From positions 496,001 to 560,000 of the forward strand of contig JAESUZ010000990.1 in NCBI GenBank assembly GCA_017311185.1: 64,000 nt of DNA, in the 5' to 3' direction. Source of the DNA: Proteles cristata cristata (taxonomy: Eukaryota > Chordata > Mammalia > Carnivora > Hyaenidae). The position numbers were made by a program, and so were the translations under genes. This document shows, piece by piece, positions 37,294 through 47,116 of the stretch; within the stretch, counting starts at the first letter, position 1; every line of letters begins with the position of its first letter. A model generated the notes under the pieces. It was not told the DNA's origin and ran no database searches. It worked only from the letters and a program-made list of their open reading frames with translations.

Positions 37294-39644
37294 GAAATAA
37301 ATTGTATTCAGTAGAATCACTGGTATACTTTGGGTACTGTCACTGCTGTCATTCTGTGTGTGTCTGTGTGTGTATAGATAGATAGATAAATAGATTAGAT
37401 AGATAGAGATAGATCACCTATAAATATATCTCCTGTACACATAAATATATACATGCATACATACATATAAATTCTATATAAATCCATTCATTCTTTTCAT
37501 AACTTGTAAAATGTGATATATGATGAATTTATTTTCACTGTCTTGGATTTATAGGCAACAATTTATGACTATGCTCGAGATTGAAGGAAAGCAAAAAAAA
37601 AACCATGTAAATTATATTCAGAAACATTTCGGGGAGGGGTGAGACCTTGAGTCTCTGTAATTTTGCAAGGTAAGTTTATTTGTTATTAAAGAATGACCTT
37701 GAAGCACTAGTAACCACAAATATATGTGTACATATAAAAGTCACCTGCTATGAAAAATGTAAGAAATAATTTTGTTAGGAAACAATAGCATACGGTCTGA
37801 AAGAAGTGGTCCTGTCGAACTATTCCAGTGTCCATTCTGATATGCCATGGTTTGTGGCTCTGATAGATTTTTTAAGAGAGATACAGCAGAACACCTAAAG
37901 AAGCAATGGACAAAAATTATTTTCAACGAAATATAGAGATTTTGGAAATAGTCTGGGAAAGGAGTAGTAGTTATATTTTTAAAACCCCTAAGTGTCGTAG
38001 GAGAAGATTTTTTAAAGTAAATAATAGAATTAAATTAAATGTGTGATTTTTGCAGATCTTCAAACATGCTGTATTTATCAAGGAAATATATCACAGCATT
38101 TTAGGGGACTAAATTAGATACAACAGTGTTTCCAATATTGGACCTGCTGGCTATGTTTAGGCAGTACAGTGTTTCACTCATAGATTATTTAGTGTATAGA
38201 AGGTTTTAAAACAAATATGGCAAGTTTGGGAAGAAAAGGAATAGATAGTATAAAATGATGTTTAATAAGTCATTGACACAAAAATAAGTAAGTAAATAAG
38301 TAACCAAGTAAATTATAAATACATACATACATACATACATACATGCATAAATACATAAATAAATAAAAGCTCTTTCAATATCTACTCAACTTTATACACT
38401 CATATGTGTTCCAGCACTATGGCTTAATTCCTAGAGCAGCTCGTGATTGGCTGCCTCAATGACTGATCCACAGTACATCGGCTTGGATGTATTGAGATTC
38501 TAAATTAAGCAGCCTAAACCAGTGAAACATATTGACCTTACTGCTGTTTCTTCATCCATTTACTTCAGACATATAAACATAGTTCATGCCTGTATGACCC
38601 AAACACTGGATTGTGGCAAGGTCAATTCACTGTTTTTATTCATTGTAATGACTGATTTGGACTGTCACAAAGTCAATCTAATTGATTATATAAAAAGTTG
38701 GCCAACAAAACTCAGTGTTGCCTTTCGATAGCTTCTTTCAACATGACATTAAGACATAATTGTTTTTCCTCTTTAGAGTCACATTTGAAGGGGGTTTTGG
38801 ATATCACTCTGTTCATTCAAATACAGATATACATACCAGATATTGCCCCTCATCTACCCTCACCACTTCCTGTCTGAGTCACCACCTGGCCACAGTGGTT
38901 TGGGACATTAAAATACATGCAGCTTCTATAAATCCTTTTACATTAGTTTATGCCCAAGATTCATACAACTGAACACTTTCTCCAAGATATGCTCTCTGGA
39001 CCTTTGCCAACTTTTGGCTGTCTACTATTCATGTTCCCACAATATGGTATGACCATGTTTGCAGATCAACATTAATTCAATAGTTTGTTATTATTGATTA
39101 ATATCTCTGCATTAGTTGCAGTCTTCAAATTCTAGTTCAAGGCTCAAGAATATCTATATTAAATAAGCAAAGAAAAAAGTTCTTAATTATACAAAAAATT
39201 ATTAATCACCAGAGCTATTACAGGCAATGACTGATAGAGACTTAGCAAATAATTTTGAAGAAAACATTTTCAGGTTTTAAGATAGAAGTCTCATAGTTCT
39301 TTTATGACCACGTCATTTTTCTTGGGAATTTGTAGATCCTATGGCATATTGCCAAAGAATTCTATTTTCTTTTTTGTTTTATTTTATTTGATATTGAAGT
39401 ATAAAGAATTCTATTTTCATCATACTTGCTAGCTCCCTTCTGATTAATGTGAAGCATATTAAAGCAGATTTGTGCAAAAACAAAGAATTATACACTCTTA
39501 TTTTAATGATACATCCTCAAGAAATTTTAATGATTTTCATAAGGCAAAGATGAATAATGTGGGCCTCTGGGAAGAGTCTATACACTTTAAAAAAAAGATA
39601 ATTGATTAAATTTCATATTTGTAATATTTTACTTAATTTTTTTT
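37294..39644. other. Unique block with microsatellites
   Basis: (TG)n and (GATA)n-like runs at about 37356-37412 and a (CATA)n run at about 38321-38345. Otherwise no repeat or gene recognised. Confidence 0.5.
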
Positions 39645-40100
39645 TACAGAGCAGGTTTTTTTCTTAATGTTTATTCATTTTTGAGAGAGAGAGAAAAAAA
39701 GCAAGTGAGTAGGGGAAAGACAGAGAGAGAAGGACATACAGAATCCAAAGCAGGCTTCAAGCTTTGAGCTGTCAGTGTACATAGAGCCCAATGTAGAGCT
39801 TGAACTCAAATCCATGAGATCATGACCTGAGCTGAAGGTGGACACTTAACTAACTGAGCCACCCAGGTGCCACTATAAAAGGACTCTTTTTTAAAAAAAA
39901 TATAATTTATTGTCAAATTGGTTTCCATACAACACCCAGTGCTCATCCCAACAAGTGCCCTCCTCAATGCTCATCACCCACTTTCCCCTCTACCTGGCCC
40001 CTCATCAGTTTGTTCTCAGTATTTAAGAGTCTCATGGTTTGTCACCCTCCCTCGCTTTAATTATTTTTCCCCTTCCCCCATGCTCTTGTGTACAGAGCAG
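39645..40100 (-). mobile_element. Composite L1 3' end plus CAN-SINE within one 10-bp duplication
   Basis: tacagagcag occurs at 39645-39654 and 40091-40100. Between them are a minus-strand CAN-SINE (about 39655-39873), a 12-bp spacer, and a minus-strand L1 3' UTR (about 39886-40090; 'attgtcaaattggtttcc', 'cccagtgctcatccca'). In sense order this is L1 3' UTR, A/T-rich stretch, short spacer, SINE, tail. One duplication around both suggests a single composite insertion, or a SINE that landed at the L1 3' end. Confidence 0.7.
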
Positions 40101-41945
40101 TTTTATTTTATTTAATTAATTAATTAATTAATTTATTTATTTATTTTATTTTAATTTATTCTTCAGAATAAAACTGACGAATAGATACAGAGACTTCTCA
40201 TACATTCTTGCCCTTTAACATGCATAAGCTTTCCCATTATCAACATGGCTCACCATTTTTTTTTTGACCAGGGATGAATCTTCATTGACATATCATAATC
40301 AACCAGTTTATTATTTACCTCACGACTCACTCTTGGTATTGTACAGTCCATGGGTTTGGGCAATATATAATGATAGATATTCTACATTACAAGATCATAC
40401 AGAGTATTTTCACTACCCTAAAATTAATCCATGCTTTGCCTGTTCATCTCCTCTACCCTCCACATCTCCAACCTCTTTATCTTTTATTATTCCCACCATT
40501 TTACTTTTTCCAGAATGTCATATAATTAGAATCCTACAGTTTGTGGCCTTTATTAATTGGCTTCTTTCATTTGGTAATGCACACTTAAAGTTTATAAATG
40601 TCTTGTCATGCTTTGATAGCTCATTTATTTTTTGCATTAATTGATATCTCATTCTCTGTATTCACCACAGTATATTTATCTACGTACATTCTGAAGGATG
40701 TCTTGGTTACTATCAAGTTTTGGCAATTCAAGTTATGAATAAAGCTGGTATAAACAAATGTACACAGATTTTTGTATGAAGATAAGATTTCAATTTCTTT
40801 GATTAAATAAAAAAGTTCAATTTCTAGATTATATGTTAAGGGTATATTTAATTTTTTAAGAAACTACCAAACCATCTTGCAAGATGACTGTACCATTTGG
40901 TATTTCAGCTAGTGATCTATGAGAGCTCAAGCTACTCTACTTCCTTGTTGGCACTTAGTGTTGTCAGTTTCTGAATTTTAGTCTCCATGATAGCTGTGTA
41001 GTGGTGTCTCATTCTTTTTTGTTTGCATTTCTCTTATGGCAAACGATGTGGATGACATTTTCATATACTTATTTTCCATTCATATATTTTTGGTAAGGTG
41101 TCTATTAAGATGTTTGTACCATTTTTAATTGGGTTATTTGTTGTTGATTTTAAAAGTTCTTTGTATATTTTGGATAATAAGCCTTTATCCAATGACTGTT
41201 TCAGAAATACTTTCTCCCAAGCTGTGTCTTATCTTCTCATTCTCTTGACATTGTCATTCACAGAGAATATGTTTTTAATGTATTGAGATCTAGCTAACCA
41301 GTTGTTTCTAATAGATCATGCCTTGGTGTTATACAAAAAAAGGCATTGACAACTAGATTTTGTCTTAGGTTATCTTGTATGAGTTTTATAGTTTTGTCTG
41401 TTACATTTATGCCTCTGTTTCATTTAGAGCTGAGTCTTGTGACAAGTGTGAAGGTATCTGCCCAGAATTTTTTTTTTTGCATGTATCTGTTCAGTTGTTC
41501 TAGTACCATTTATTGAAAAGACTACATTTGCTGCATTGTGTTCCCTTTGTTCCTTCTTCAAAAATCAGTGGATTATATTCATTAAGTAAATTTCTGTGCT
41601 GCCTGTTCTTTTCCTTTGGTCTCTTTGTAAATTCTTTCACCAATACTATACTGTTTGATTATATATATTGTCTAAGTTTATAATAAATTGTGAAGTCAGG
41701 TAGCATTAGTCTTCTAATTTTGTCTTCTCTTTCAATATTATGCTACCTATTCTTGGTCTTTTTCCTTTCCATGAAAAGTTTACTGTCACTTTGTCAATAT
41801 TCATTTAAAAAAACTTGCTAGGATTTAATTGATAATGCCGTGAATCCATAGTTCAAGGTAAGAAGAACTGGCATTTGACAATATTGAGTCTTTCCATCCA
41901 AATATATGAATTAACTTTCTACTTTCTTACATCCTATTTGATTTT

Positions 41946-42172
41946 TTTCCTTTTTTTTTTAAGGATTTTTTTTTTTTACAAATAGTAGATTGTCAAATTA
42001 GTTTCCACATAACACTCAGTGCTCATCCCCACAAGTGTCCTCCTCCATGCCCATCCCCCCTCCCCCCACATCCATCAGTCCTCAGTTTTTGTCAGGATTC
42101 AAGAGTCTGTCATGGTTTGCCTCTCCCCCTTTCCCCCACCATTTCCCCCCCTCTTCTCCCCTTGTTCCTCCA
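41946..42172 (-). other. L1 3' UTR with G-rich polypurine tract
   Basis: On the L1 sense strand, about 42110-42165 reads as several G runs separated by short A/G spacers (C runs on the plus strand), the G-rich polypurine tract typical of mammalian L1 3' UTRs and able to form a G-quadruplex in principle. It ends in an A-rich terminus at about 41950-41980. Confidence 0.75.
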
Positions 42173-43402
42173 TCAAGTTCCTCCTAATCCTCCAATACGT
42201 GCACACATATGATATTTGTCCTTCTCTGCCTGACTTATTTCACTCAGCATAACACCCTCAAGGTCCATCCATGTTGCTACACATGGCCAGATTTCATTGT
42301 TTCTCATTGCCATGTAGTATTCCATGGTATAGATAAACCACATCTTCTTGATCCATTCTTCTGTTGATGGACACTTAGGCTCTTTCCATGTTTTAGCTAT
42401 TGTAGAGAGTGCTGCTATGAACATTGGGGTACATGTGCTCCTATGCATCAACATTTCTGTATCCCTTGGGTAAATTCCTAGCAGTGCTATTGCTGGGTCA
42501 TAGGAGAGTTCTATTATTAGTTTCCTGAGGAACCTCCACACTGTTTTCCAGAGGGGCTGTACCAGTTTACATTCCCACCAACAGTGTAGGAGGGTGCCCG
42601 TTTCTCCACATCCTCGCCAGCATCTAGAGTTCTCTGATGTTTTTGGAGGTTTTCCAGACTTCTTCCTGTAATTGATTTCAAGTTTCAAAGCATTGTGATC
42701 TGACAGTGTGCGTGGTATGATCTCTATTCTTTTGAATTTATTGAGGGCTGCTTTATGTCCCAGTATGTGATCTATCTTGGAGAATGTGCCATGCGCACTT
42801 GAGAAGAAAGTAAATTCCCTGGCCTCAGGATGTAAAGTTCTAAATATATCCGTCAGATCCATCTGGTCCAATGTGTCTTTCAAGTCCGTTATTTCTTTAG
42901 TGATTTTCTGTCTGGTTGACCTATCCATTGCTGTAAGTGGAGTATTGAAGTCCCCTGCTATTAGCACATTCTTATCTATAAGCTTGTTTCTGTTTGTGAT
43001 TAATTGTTTTAGATATTTAGGTGCTCCCATATTCGGTGCGTAGACATTTATGATTGTTAGTTCTTCCTGATGGATGGACCCTGTAATTATTATGTAGTGC
43101 CCTTCTTCATCTCTTGTGATTGTCTTTAATTTAAAGTCCAGTTTGTCTGATAGAAGTATAGCTACTCCTGCTTTCTTTTGATTTCCTGTAGCATGATATA
43201 TATTTCTCCATCCCCTTACGTTTAATCTGAAGGTATCTTCCCATCTAAAATGAGTTTCTTGTAGACAGCATATAGATGGATTTTGTTTTTTAATCCATTC
43301 TGCTACCCTATGTCTTTTGATTGGTGCATTCAACCCATTTACATTCAGTGTTATTATTGAAATACGTGGGTTTAGAGTCTTTGTATCTTTTGTAGGGTTC
43401 AT
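42173..43402 (-). CDS. L1 ORF2 with in-frame deletion: endonuclease joined to C-terminal domain
   Basis: An uninterrupted 409-codon frame, against roughly 1,275 for intact L1 ORF2p. Residues 1 to about 245 are the APE-type endonuclease that nicks genomic DNA for target-primed reverse transcription. The residues corresponding to human N14, E43, Y115, D145, N147, D205, D229 and H230 are all present here, at N20, E49, Y121, D151, N153, D211, D235 and H236. After about residue 255 the frame passes straight into the C-terminal region ([19 protein letters not shown], residues 261-279), which binds RNA. The Z domain and the whole reverse transcriptase are missing. The ATG overlaps the end of ORF1 by 95 nt in another frame. 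The last residues differ from the usual terminus. A translated product would keep nicking chemistry but not copy RNA; expression is not shown. Confidence 0.85.
   Translation of the reverse strand: MNPTKDTKTLNPRISIITLNVNGLNAPIKRHRVAEWIKKQNPSICCLQETHFRWEDTFRLNVRGWRNIYHATGNQKKAGVAILLSDKLDFKLKTITRDEEGHYIIITGSIHQEELTIINVYAPNMGAPKYLKQLITNRNKLIDKNVLIAGDFNTPLTAMDRSTRQKITKEITDLKDTLDQMDLTDIFRTLHPEAREFTFFSSAHGTFSKIDHILGHKAALNKFKRIEIIPRTLSDHNALKLEINYRKKSGKPPKTSENSRCWRGCGETGTLLHCWWECKLVQPLWKTVWRFLRKLIIELSYDPAIALLGIYPRDTEMLMHRSTCTPMFIAALSTIAKTWKEPKCPSTEEWIKKMWFIYTMEYYMAMRNNEIWPCVATWMDLEGVMLSEISQAEKDKYHMCARIGGLGGT
42630..42660 (-). other. Deletion junction in L1 ORF2
   Basis: Codons for SGKPPKT (residues 249-255, endonuclease side) are followed within a few bases by [10 protein letters not shown] (C-terminal side). 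About 2.6 kb of ORF2 is absent here with the frame preserved. The exact breakpoint cannot be placed without the parental L1 sequence. Confidence 0.8.
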
Positions 43403-44336
43403 GTTTGTGGTGGTGTCTCTGGTATCTTTGTTCCTTGCAACCTTTCCTTTGGAGCATCCCCCTCAGGATTTCTTGTAGGGCTGGCTTCGTGGTGACAAAT
43501 CCTTTCAATTTCTGTTTATTTGGAAAGGTTTTTATCTCTCCTTCTATTTTGAATGACAGGCTTGCTGGATAGAGGATTCTTGGCTGCATATTTTTACTGT
43601 TCATCACACTGAAGATCTCCTGCCATTCCTTTCTGGCCTGCCAAGTTTCAGTAGATAGATCTGTCACCACTCTGATAGGTTTCCCTTTGCATGTGAGGGC
43701 CCTTTTCTCACTAGCTGCTTTCAAAATTCTCTCTTTGTCCTTATATTTTGCCATTTTGACTATGATATGTCGTGCAGATCGATTCAAGTTACGTCTGAGG
43801 GGAGTCCTCTGAGCCTCTTGTATTTCCACATTTACTTCCTTCCCCAGGTCGGGGAAGTTCTCTGCTATAATTTGTTCCAGGACTCCTTCAGCACCTTTCC
43901 CTCTCTCTTCCTCTTCTGGGATTCCTATGATACGGATATTGTTGCATTTGACCGTATCGCTGAGCTCTCGAATTCTTTCCTGTTCCTGGATCAGTTTGTC
44001 TCTTTTTTTGTCAGCTTCTTGTTTTTCTAGAATGGTGTCTTCTAAATCACTTATTCTCCTTTATGCCTCTTCAATCCGTGCATTGGAGGCCTCTAATTTA
44101 TTATGTATCTCATTTATCGCATTTTTTAATTCTTCATGCCTATTTTTATTTTCCATTCTGTCTGTAGCCATAGTTTCTTTGATGTCCCCTATGTTTTTTT
44201 CAAGCCCAGCTATTAATTTTACCATTCTTATTCTAAAATCTTGTTCACTTATGCTGCTGATATCTGTTTTGAGCAGTTCATGAGCTGTCATTTCTTCTTG
44301 GAGTTTCTTTGGAGGAGAGCTCTTTCGTTTCGTCAT
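43308..44336 (-). pseudogene. L1 ORF1 (RNA-binding nucleic-acid chaperone) with one nonsense codon
   Basis: The frame runs 342 codons from ATG at 44336 to the stop at 43308, about full length for ORF1p. One in-frame TAA at 44061-44063 replaces codon 92, in the coiled-coil region (EARIEEA-type heptads). The next 250 codons are open. They contain the rest of the coiled coil, the RRM start NNIRIIGIPE (residues 132-141), and the C-terminal domain with ARHIIVKM, KGKPIRVVTDLS, ILYPASLSFKIEGEIKTF and KQKLKGFVTTKPALQEIL. ORF1p normally trimerises and coats L1 RNA in cytoplasmic particles. Here only a 91-residue N-terminal peptide would be made. The C-terminal tail past HHHKHEP overlaps the ORF2 start, so a small late frame change is possible. 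Confidence 0.9.
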
Positions 44337-46299
44337 TTTAGTTAGCTTTCCGGCTCTTGTTGGTTTTAAAGACCTGTTATGCTGTCTGTTTCTATGAGCG
44401 CTGCTATATCCAAGAAGACTCTTTGACTTTCCTTCAGGGCCTATCCTTTCAGAGAGTGTTTTATGAATGGTATCCCTTGGTCTCTCTTGTTGGGACCTTG
44501 GTTATTTTATTTTCCTATTCGTAGTGATATTTGGGACTCTCCACCTTGTGTACTCTGGCTTGTTTCTTGAGGTAGCCCTGGAAAAGAAAACAGACAGACA
44601 AACACACAGGGAGCAGGAGCACACAAACCCACAGGCTAATTCAACTAACATGCAAAGCGAGAGGGAAAACGAAAAAGTTAAGAGAAAAGATGGAGCAGGG
44701 AGGGCGAATAATATGGAGTGTAAAGTACATAAATGGGTCAAAAAAGGGGAAAAGAAAAGAAAAAAAAAAGGAAGATAACCGATGGACAAAGAGTGGTTTA
44801 AAGCATATACCTGGATTTCCCAGCTACAGTTAAATAGCCGTGTATATGCAATGCTGGTTGAAGAGCATAGAGAAAGAGAGAGAAGGCAGGGCGGGATGAG
44901 GTAGAATTGGAAATAGAATGAACAGGCAGAAGGGATAAGAAGCTTTTTTCAAAGAGGTAAAGGGTTGAATATGGTTGGATAGGTGAGAGCAGGATGCTGG
45001 AATTATCCAGAGAAACTATATAGTCTAATTACTTCTGAGAGAAAGAGCTGAAAATGTCGGTAGGTGTAGAATTTACATTTACAGAATGGACTCGTTGTGA
45101 CTGTTTAAGCAAACTGGTGACCAGAGTTAGTCAGGTCAGTGTTCTGGGGAAAAAAGATAGAAAAGAGAAAGAAGAAGAAAAAAAGAAAGAGAAAAAAAGG
45201 GGGAAAAAAAAGAAAGAAGGAGGAAAAAAAAGAAAAGAAAAAGGATGAAAAAAAGGAAAAAGAAAAAGAAAAAAAAAGGGAGGAGGGCACCTCTCAGGCA
45301 GGGATGGGCGTGGCGTGATCCAATTCCTCATGCGGGAGCTCTGCTTTGGCCATTGTGGGGAGGAGAGTGACGGTGCTCCAGTCCCTTTTTGAACCAAGCG
45401 CTGCACCTTGTTCTTTAGGGAGTGTAAACTCCCCGTACCGAGCGCGCAGCCGAAGTTGGTTGCACTCTTCAACCCAGGCCAGTTCCAATCTCCGAATCCC
45501 AGTCCGCGCGCCCCGCTGAAGTTGCCTTAGACACCGCTTCCCAGGCAACCCCCTCAGGCAATTCCAGGCTCCCTGCCAAGCTCTGGGAGCAGAGTCAGAA
45601 TTGCTGCTTCCTTCTCTGGGTCGGGTTGGCGAGCATGGGCGGGGGCTTGCCTGCCGGGTGCTCTGAGCCCGAGTCCGCTGGAGTGAGGAAAACCAGGTCC
45701 CTCTGTGGCTCGTCACCCAAAACACGAACTCACAGGCTAATATCCCAGTTTTTAGTTCTTTGCCTTCCCTCTGGAGTTCCAGCCAGTCAGAAGTGCGGAC
45801 GCCCGGTGTCCACGTGACTCTTTCAGGGTCCCCAGCCGCCCGGGAGGACAATGGCAGCAGGCGCGCCACCACTCTGAAGTCCTGCCTCCAGGAACCGGCA
45901 CAAAGAAGCAGTTTGTGTGCTCAGCTCCCCCCAGGACCAGTTGGCGAGAGGGGACCTGTTGTGCAGGTATTTGGCAAGTACGGTCTTTCTATGCACCAAG
46001 CGGAGGTTTTCCCCCTCCGAGCGGAGGTTTTTCTGTTTCAGTCTCTCTCCTTTTACCCTCTCACTCCCCGTAGAGGGTAGAGGGGGATCGTCTCCCACCC
46101 TGGAGTCTCCGATCCCGGCCCGATTTTATCTTCCCCGGTTCGCACTCATGTTAGAAGGCTCTCTCAGTGGATTCTGCGTCCTTTGTCTCCCAATCTCTCA
46201 GGTTTTCTAAGGTTTCCAATGGCTTCAGATCTTTCCTGTATGATGTATGGACGTGAGTACATGTACGGAGCTCCTTACTTCTCCGCCATCTTGCCCCCT
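44337..46299 (-). promoter_or_regulatory. L1 5' UTR / internal promoter region
   Basis: About 1.96 kb upstream of ORF1 on the L1 strand. The 5' terminus has the plus-strand motif ccgccatcttg (46283-46293), i.e. CAAGATGGCGG in sense, a YY1-type site found at the start of many L1 promoters. 45290-46140 is GC-rich with many CpGs. 45140-45290 is an almost pure A/G tract on the plus strand. Frames here (for example 192 codons at 45294-45872, minus) match no L1 protein. Confidence 0.85.
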
Positions 46300-46337
46300 T
46301 CCTATTTGATTTTGTTCTTAAGATGTTGTAGTTGTCT

Positions 46338-46547
46338 GGGGTGCCTGTGTGGCTCAGTAGGTTGAATGTCTGGCTTTGGCTCAGGTCATGATCTCAGGGT
46401 TCATGGGTTTGAACCCTGTGTCTGGCTCTGTGTTGGCAGCTCAGAGCCTGGAAACTGTTTCAGATTCTGTGTCTCCTTTGTCTCTGCCCCTTCCCTGCTC
46501 ACATTCTCTCTCTCTCTCTTAAAAATAAATAAAACGTTAAAAAAAGA
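46338..46547 (+). mobile_element. CAN-SINE, plus, in the ancient L1
   Basis: Head 'ggggtgcctgtgtggctcag', body, TC tract and tail; 'ttgtagtt' occurs on both sides as a short duplication. It lies 25 bp beyond the younger L1, in the resumed older L1. Confidence 0.93.
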
Positions 46548-47045
46548 ATTTTGTAGTTTTCCTTACATCGATCGTATACATATTTTGTTAGATTTTTTAT
46601 TGCAAGTATTTAATTTAACTTAGGAGGTGGTAATACAAATAGTATGGTGTGTTTAATTTTAAATTCCATGTATTCATTGTTAGAGTATAGAAAAACAATT
46701 GGGTTTTCTACTTTAACCCTGTATCCTGCAACTTCACTATAATCAGTTGTTAGTTTCAAGTGTTTTTGTCAAAAAAATTTTTTAGATTTTCCCCATAGAT
46801 ATTCAGGTCATCTTTAAACAAAGACAGTTATATATCTTTCTGCCCAATTCATGCACTCTTTCTTGCCTTTTCTTGCTTTATTGTATTAGCAAGGACTTCA
46901 GCACAATGTTGAAAGGAGTACTGAGAGGAGACATCTTGAATTTGTACCTGATCCTAAGTGGTATTTATCCAACTCCAGATATGCAAGGCTGTTTTAACAC
47001 TAAAAATGAATTTAATGTTAATATATATTAGTTATATTAACATTG

Positions 47046-47084
47046 TTAATTAATTAATATGTATATTATACATTGAACCATTAT

Positions 47085-47116
<32 letters not shown>

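Larger units (their letters stand above)
41932..46313 (-). mobile_element. Young full-5'-end L1, minus, 14-bp target-site duplication
   Basis: tcctatttgatttt is duplicated at 41932-41945 and 46300-46313, bounding an L1 of about 4.35 kb (41946-46299). Its T-rich 3' end faces left. In sense order it holds a 5' UTR of about 1.96 kb (44337-46299) starting GGGGGCAAGATGGCGG, ORF1 (44336-43308), a deleted ORF2 (43402-42173) and a 3' UTR (42172-41946). It has its true 5' end but is about 2.6 kb shorter than a full element because of one in-frame deletion in ORF2. It cannot move on its own, having no reverse transcriptase. It is inserted in an older L1 of the same orientation. Confidence 0.95.
40101..47045 (-). 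mobile_element. Ancient L1, minus, split by a younger L1 and a SINE
   Basis: Antisense ORF2 and 3' sequence runs from about 40160 to 41945 and resumes at 46300-46975. Conserved blocks include 'ttttccagaatgtcatataatta' (40509), 'tggataataagcctttatccaatgac' (41170), 'gacaatattgagtctttccatcc' (41877) and 'cagcacaatgttgaaaggagtactgagaggagacat' (46900-46935). From 46976 about 70 bp reads in sense orientation ('tttatccaactccagatatgcaagg'), consistent with a 5' inversion. No open frame survives. 40101-40160 is a TTTA-rich low-complexity join. Confidence 0.8.

Noticed and set aside
37356..38345. Tandem repeats considered as a CRISPR array
   Set aside because: They are simple GATA/CATA microsatellites with no spacer structure, and the DNA is mammalian.
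42777..43043. Plus-strand frames antisense to L1 ORF2
   Set aside because: They are shadows of the ORF2 endonuclease frame on the minus strand.
43767..44283. Plus-strand hydrophobic frames opposite ORF1
   Set aside because: They are shadows of the charged ORF1 coiled coil on the other strand; they are not membrane proteins.
45131..45290. Long purine-rich frames near the L1 5' UTR
   Set aside because: These are low-complexity A/G tract translations on both strands.
45294..45872. 192-codon frame on the L1 sense strand in the 5' UTR
   Set aside because: It lies in the GC-rich part of the L1 5' UTR, where stop codons are rarer. No L1 or host family is recognised, and frames on the other strand are equally open.
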